A stretch of DNA of 64,000 bases from NCBI RefSeq assembly GCF_000022325.1, contig NC_012034.1:2479501-2543500 (forward strand), read 5' to 3'. Below the pieces are notes generated by a model. That model made no database searches and had not been told where the DNA came from. It saw nothing but the letters and a program-made list of their open reading frames with translations. Below are positions 62,523 to 64,000 of the stretch, one piece after another. How positions within the stretch are numbered: the first letter of the stretch is position 1; every line of letters begins with the position of its first letter. Position numbers and translations under genes: made by a program. Source of the stretch: Caldicellulosiruptor bescii DSM 6725. Its GTDB lineage: Bacteria; Bacillota; Thermoanaerobacteria; Caldicellulosiruptorales; Caldicellulosiruptoraceae.

Positions 62523-64000
62523 TCAATATTGAGAAATCTTTGAATAAAGGTGGGAAACTGAGTTGTAAAGCTGGTTATAAATTTCATATACTCTGTTGTA
62601 AATTTCGTAGTTTTTGCTGTCTGGCTGGTACTCAAAAAGCACTTCTCTTTTTTCCTCAATTAAACTTTTCCTTGCACCAATTGCGTATGAAGCAAGAAGC
62701 ATTGCTCCTTTCGATGCCGCCTCTTGTACCTTCTCAACAACAACAGCCTTTCCCAAAATATCAGCTTTAATTTTGCTCCATACTCTGCTCTTTGCGCCAC
62801 CCCCCATAGAAACTATACTCTCAGCTTTAAGACCCATAGACTCTAAAATTTCAATACATGCTCTTATCTCATACGAAATTCCTTCAAGCACAGCTCTTGC
62901 AATGTCAGCTCTTGAATGTGTCAGCGTCAGTCCAAACAAAACTCCTTTTGCGTCAGGGTTCCATCTTGTTGCGCGTGAACCCATGAAAAATGGCAAAAGT
63001 ACAACACCGTTTGCGCCAGGACCTGAACTTTCAGCTTCATTGTCAATTAGCTCATAAACATTCTCGCCTTTTTCCTTCTCGCCCCTGTAAAAGTTATCCC
63101 TTATCCATCTCAAAATTGTGCCGCTTGTGTTTATCCCCTGCTCAATTAAGTAGTGGTCTCTTATCACATGGCAGGAACATACAACTCTCGGATCAAGATT
63201 CTCTGGTATTCTATTTGACGACATTGAAACATTCGTAGCAGTCCCTGTTGACTCCATAACACGGCTTCCTACAATCCCTGCTCCCAATGCCTCTGAAGGC
63301 CTGTCTCCACCACCGCTTACAACTGGTATTCCGTTTTTAAGACCCAAAAATTTTGCAACATCTTTTTTCAAATACCCTATGATTTCATCTGCATAACAAA
63401 GTCTTGGAAACTGAGAGGTTTTGACCCCCACAAACTCAAATATATCTTGCCACCACTGTCTTTTGTTTATGTCAAACATCATTGTTCGTGATGCCAATGA
63501 ATGGTCTGTTGCAGCCTGCCCTGTGAGCATGTATCCAATAAACTCTTTGGGCTGCAGAAAAACATAAGCTTTTTGCAAAATTTCTGGCTGGTGTTTTTTG
63601 AGCCATAAAAGCTTTGTTGCAGTAAATGTAGAGTCTGGAATCAAACCTGTGATTTTATGTATTGTTTCTTTTCCAAACTGACGTGAAATTTCTTCGGCTT
63701 CGACCCGCGAACGCCTGTCCATCCACGAAATAGCTCTTGACAGAACATTTCCTTCCCTATCAATTGGAACAACTGTCTCTCTTTGCGACGAAAGTCCAAT
63801 TGCTACAATGTCATCTGCTCCTGCTACTTGTACGACCTGCTTGATACCTTCTACTGCTTCTTTCCACCAGTCAAGTGGGTCTTGTTCTGCCCACTCAATC
63901 TGAGGCGTGTATGTTGGATACTCCCTGTTTGCTTTTGCCAAGATGTACCCCTGCAGGTCAAACACTATTACCTTGCAGGCAGTTGTTCCAATATCTATGG
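62523..64000 (-). CDS. FGGY-family carbohydrate kinase (xylulokinase-like), N-terminus off the window
   Basis: At least 492 residues; the reading frame continues past base 64000 (the visible N-terminus IDIGTTACKVIVFD contains the phosphate-1 loop DIGTT). The FGGY domain motifs IGLSSQRETVVPIDREG, ISWMDRRS and the ATP-site region VSMGGGAKSRVWSKIKADILG are present. It phosphorylates a pentulose or related ketose, or sugar acid. As first visible gene of the aldolase operon it supplies the phosphorylated substrate. Xylulokinase is the nearest guess but xylulose does not need the downstream aldolase. Confidence 0.9.
   Translation of the reverse strand, partial: IDIGTTACKVIVFDLQGYILAKANREYPTYTPQIEWAEQDPLDWWKEAVEGIKQVVQVAGADDIVAIGLSSQRETVVPIDREGNVLSRAISWMDRRSRVEAEEISRQFGKETIHKITGLIPDSTFTATKLLWLKKHQPEILQKAYVFLQPKEFIGYMLTGQAATDHSLASRTMMFDINKRQWWQDIFEFVGVKTSQFPRLCYADEIIGYLKKDVAKFLGLKNGIPVVSGGGDRPSEALGAGIVGSRVMESTGTATNVSMSSNRIPENLDPRVVCSCHVIRDHYLIEQGINTSGTILRWIRDNFYRGEKEKGENVYELIDNEAESSGPGANGVVLLPFFMGSRATRWNPDAKGVLFGLTLTHSRADIARAVLEGISYEIRACIEILESMGLKAESIVSMGGGAKSRVWSKIKADILGKAVVVEKVQEAASKGAMLLASYAIGARKSLIEEKREVLFEYQPDSKNYEIYNRVYEIYNQLYNSVSHLYSKISQY

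Overview
The window looks like a chromosomal segment of an anaerobic, thermophilic, low-GC Gram-positive plant-biomass degrader, most likely Caldicellulosiruptor or a close relative. This is inferred from the AT-rich sequence, strong Shine-Dalgarno sites, frequent TTG/GTG starts, S-layer-homology proteins, the mbl-flagellar gene pair, a split ferredoxin-type glutamate synthase, and the density of genes for hemicellulose and pectin use. No rRNA, tRNA or CRISPR array was seen.

Layout. 1-7.8 kb (minus strand): a flagellar rod/hook gene cut by the window edge, the actin homologue mbl, a secreted S41 protease and two S-layer-domain proteins. 7.8-10.4 kb: dusB, a MntA/HepT nucleotidyltransferase-toxin pair and a TraX-like membrane protein. 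10.5-15.3 kb: a YtrA-type operon (GntR regulator, two ABC ATPases, three permeases) behind a promoter whose -10 lies inside a near-perfect inverted repeat. The middle permease gene carries a frameshift at an A6 run. 15.4-20 kb: a divergent beta-propeller protein and a GH3 glycosidase with a consensus catabolite-repression (cre) site in its leader. 20-27.5 kb: lactate permease, an HD protein and five genes for a split glutamate synthase. 27.9-32.9 kb: a cupin, then a manganese riboswitch (yybP-ykoY type) with its own terminator ahead of a P-type cation ATPase, a Na+/Ca2+ antiporter-like protein and a coiled-coil protein. 33-37.9 kb: a gliding-type (GldA/F/G plus DUF4340) ABC operon. 38-47.9 kb: GH2 beta-galactosidase, GH43, a YesMN-type two-component system and a CUT1 sugar ABC transporter.

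47.9-51.9 kb is a decayed region. It holds a transposase pseudogene with several frameshifts, flanked by an exact 22-bp direct repeat. It also holds small inverted-repeat elements and a solute-binding-protein gene with an in-frame stop in its signal-peptide region. 51.9-59.6 kb is a cytoplasmic pectin catabolism locus: GH28, GH105, a LUD-domain protein, kduD, kduI, kdgK, kdgA and an IclR regulator. Together they take unsaturated oligogalacturonides to pyruvate and glyceraldehyde-3-phosphate. 59.7-64 kb holds a second sugar operon (FGGY kinase, class II aldolase, TIM-barrel isomerase/epimerase, 2-hydroxyacid dehydrogenase) of unknown substrate.

The most interesting uncatalogued signal is a pair of tandem 20-bp direct-repeat arrays. 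They occur in matching form upstream of both the GH105-GH28 genes and the solute-binding-protein gene, and look like operators for an AraC-type activator controlling pectin use.
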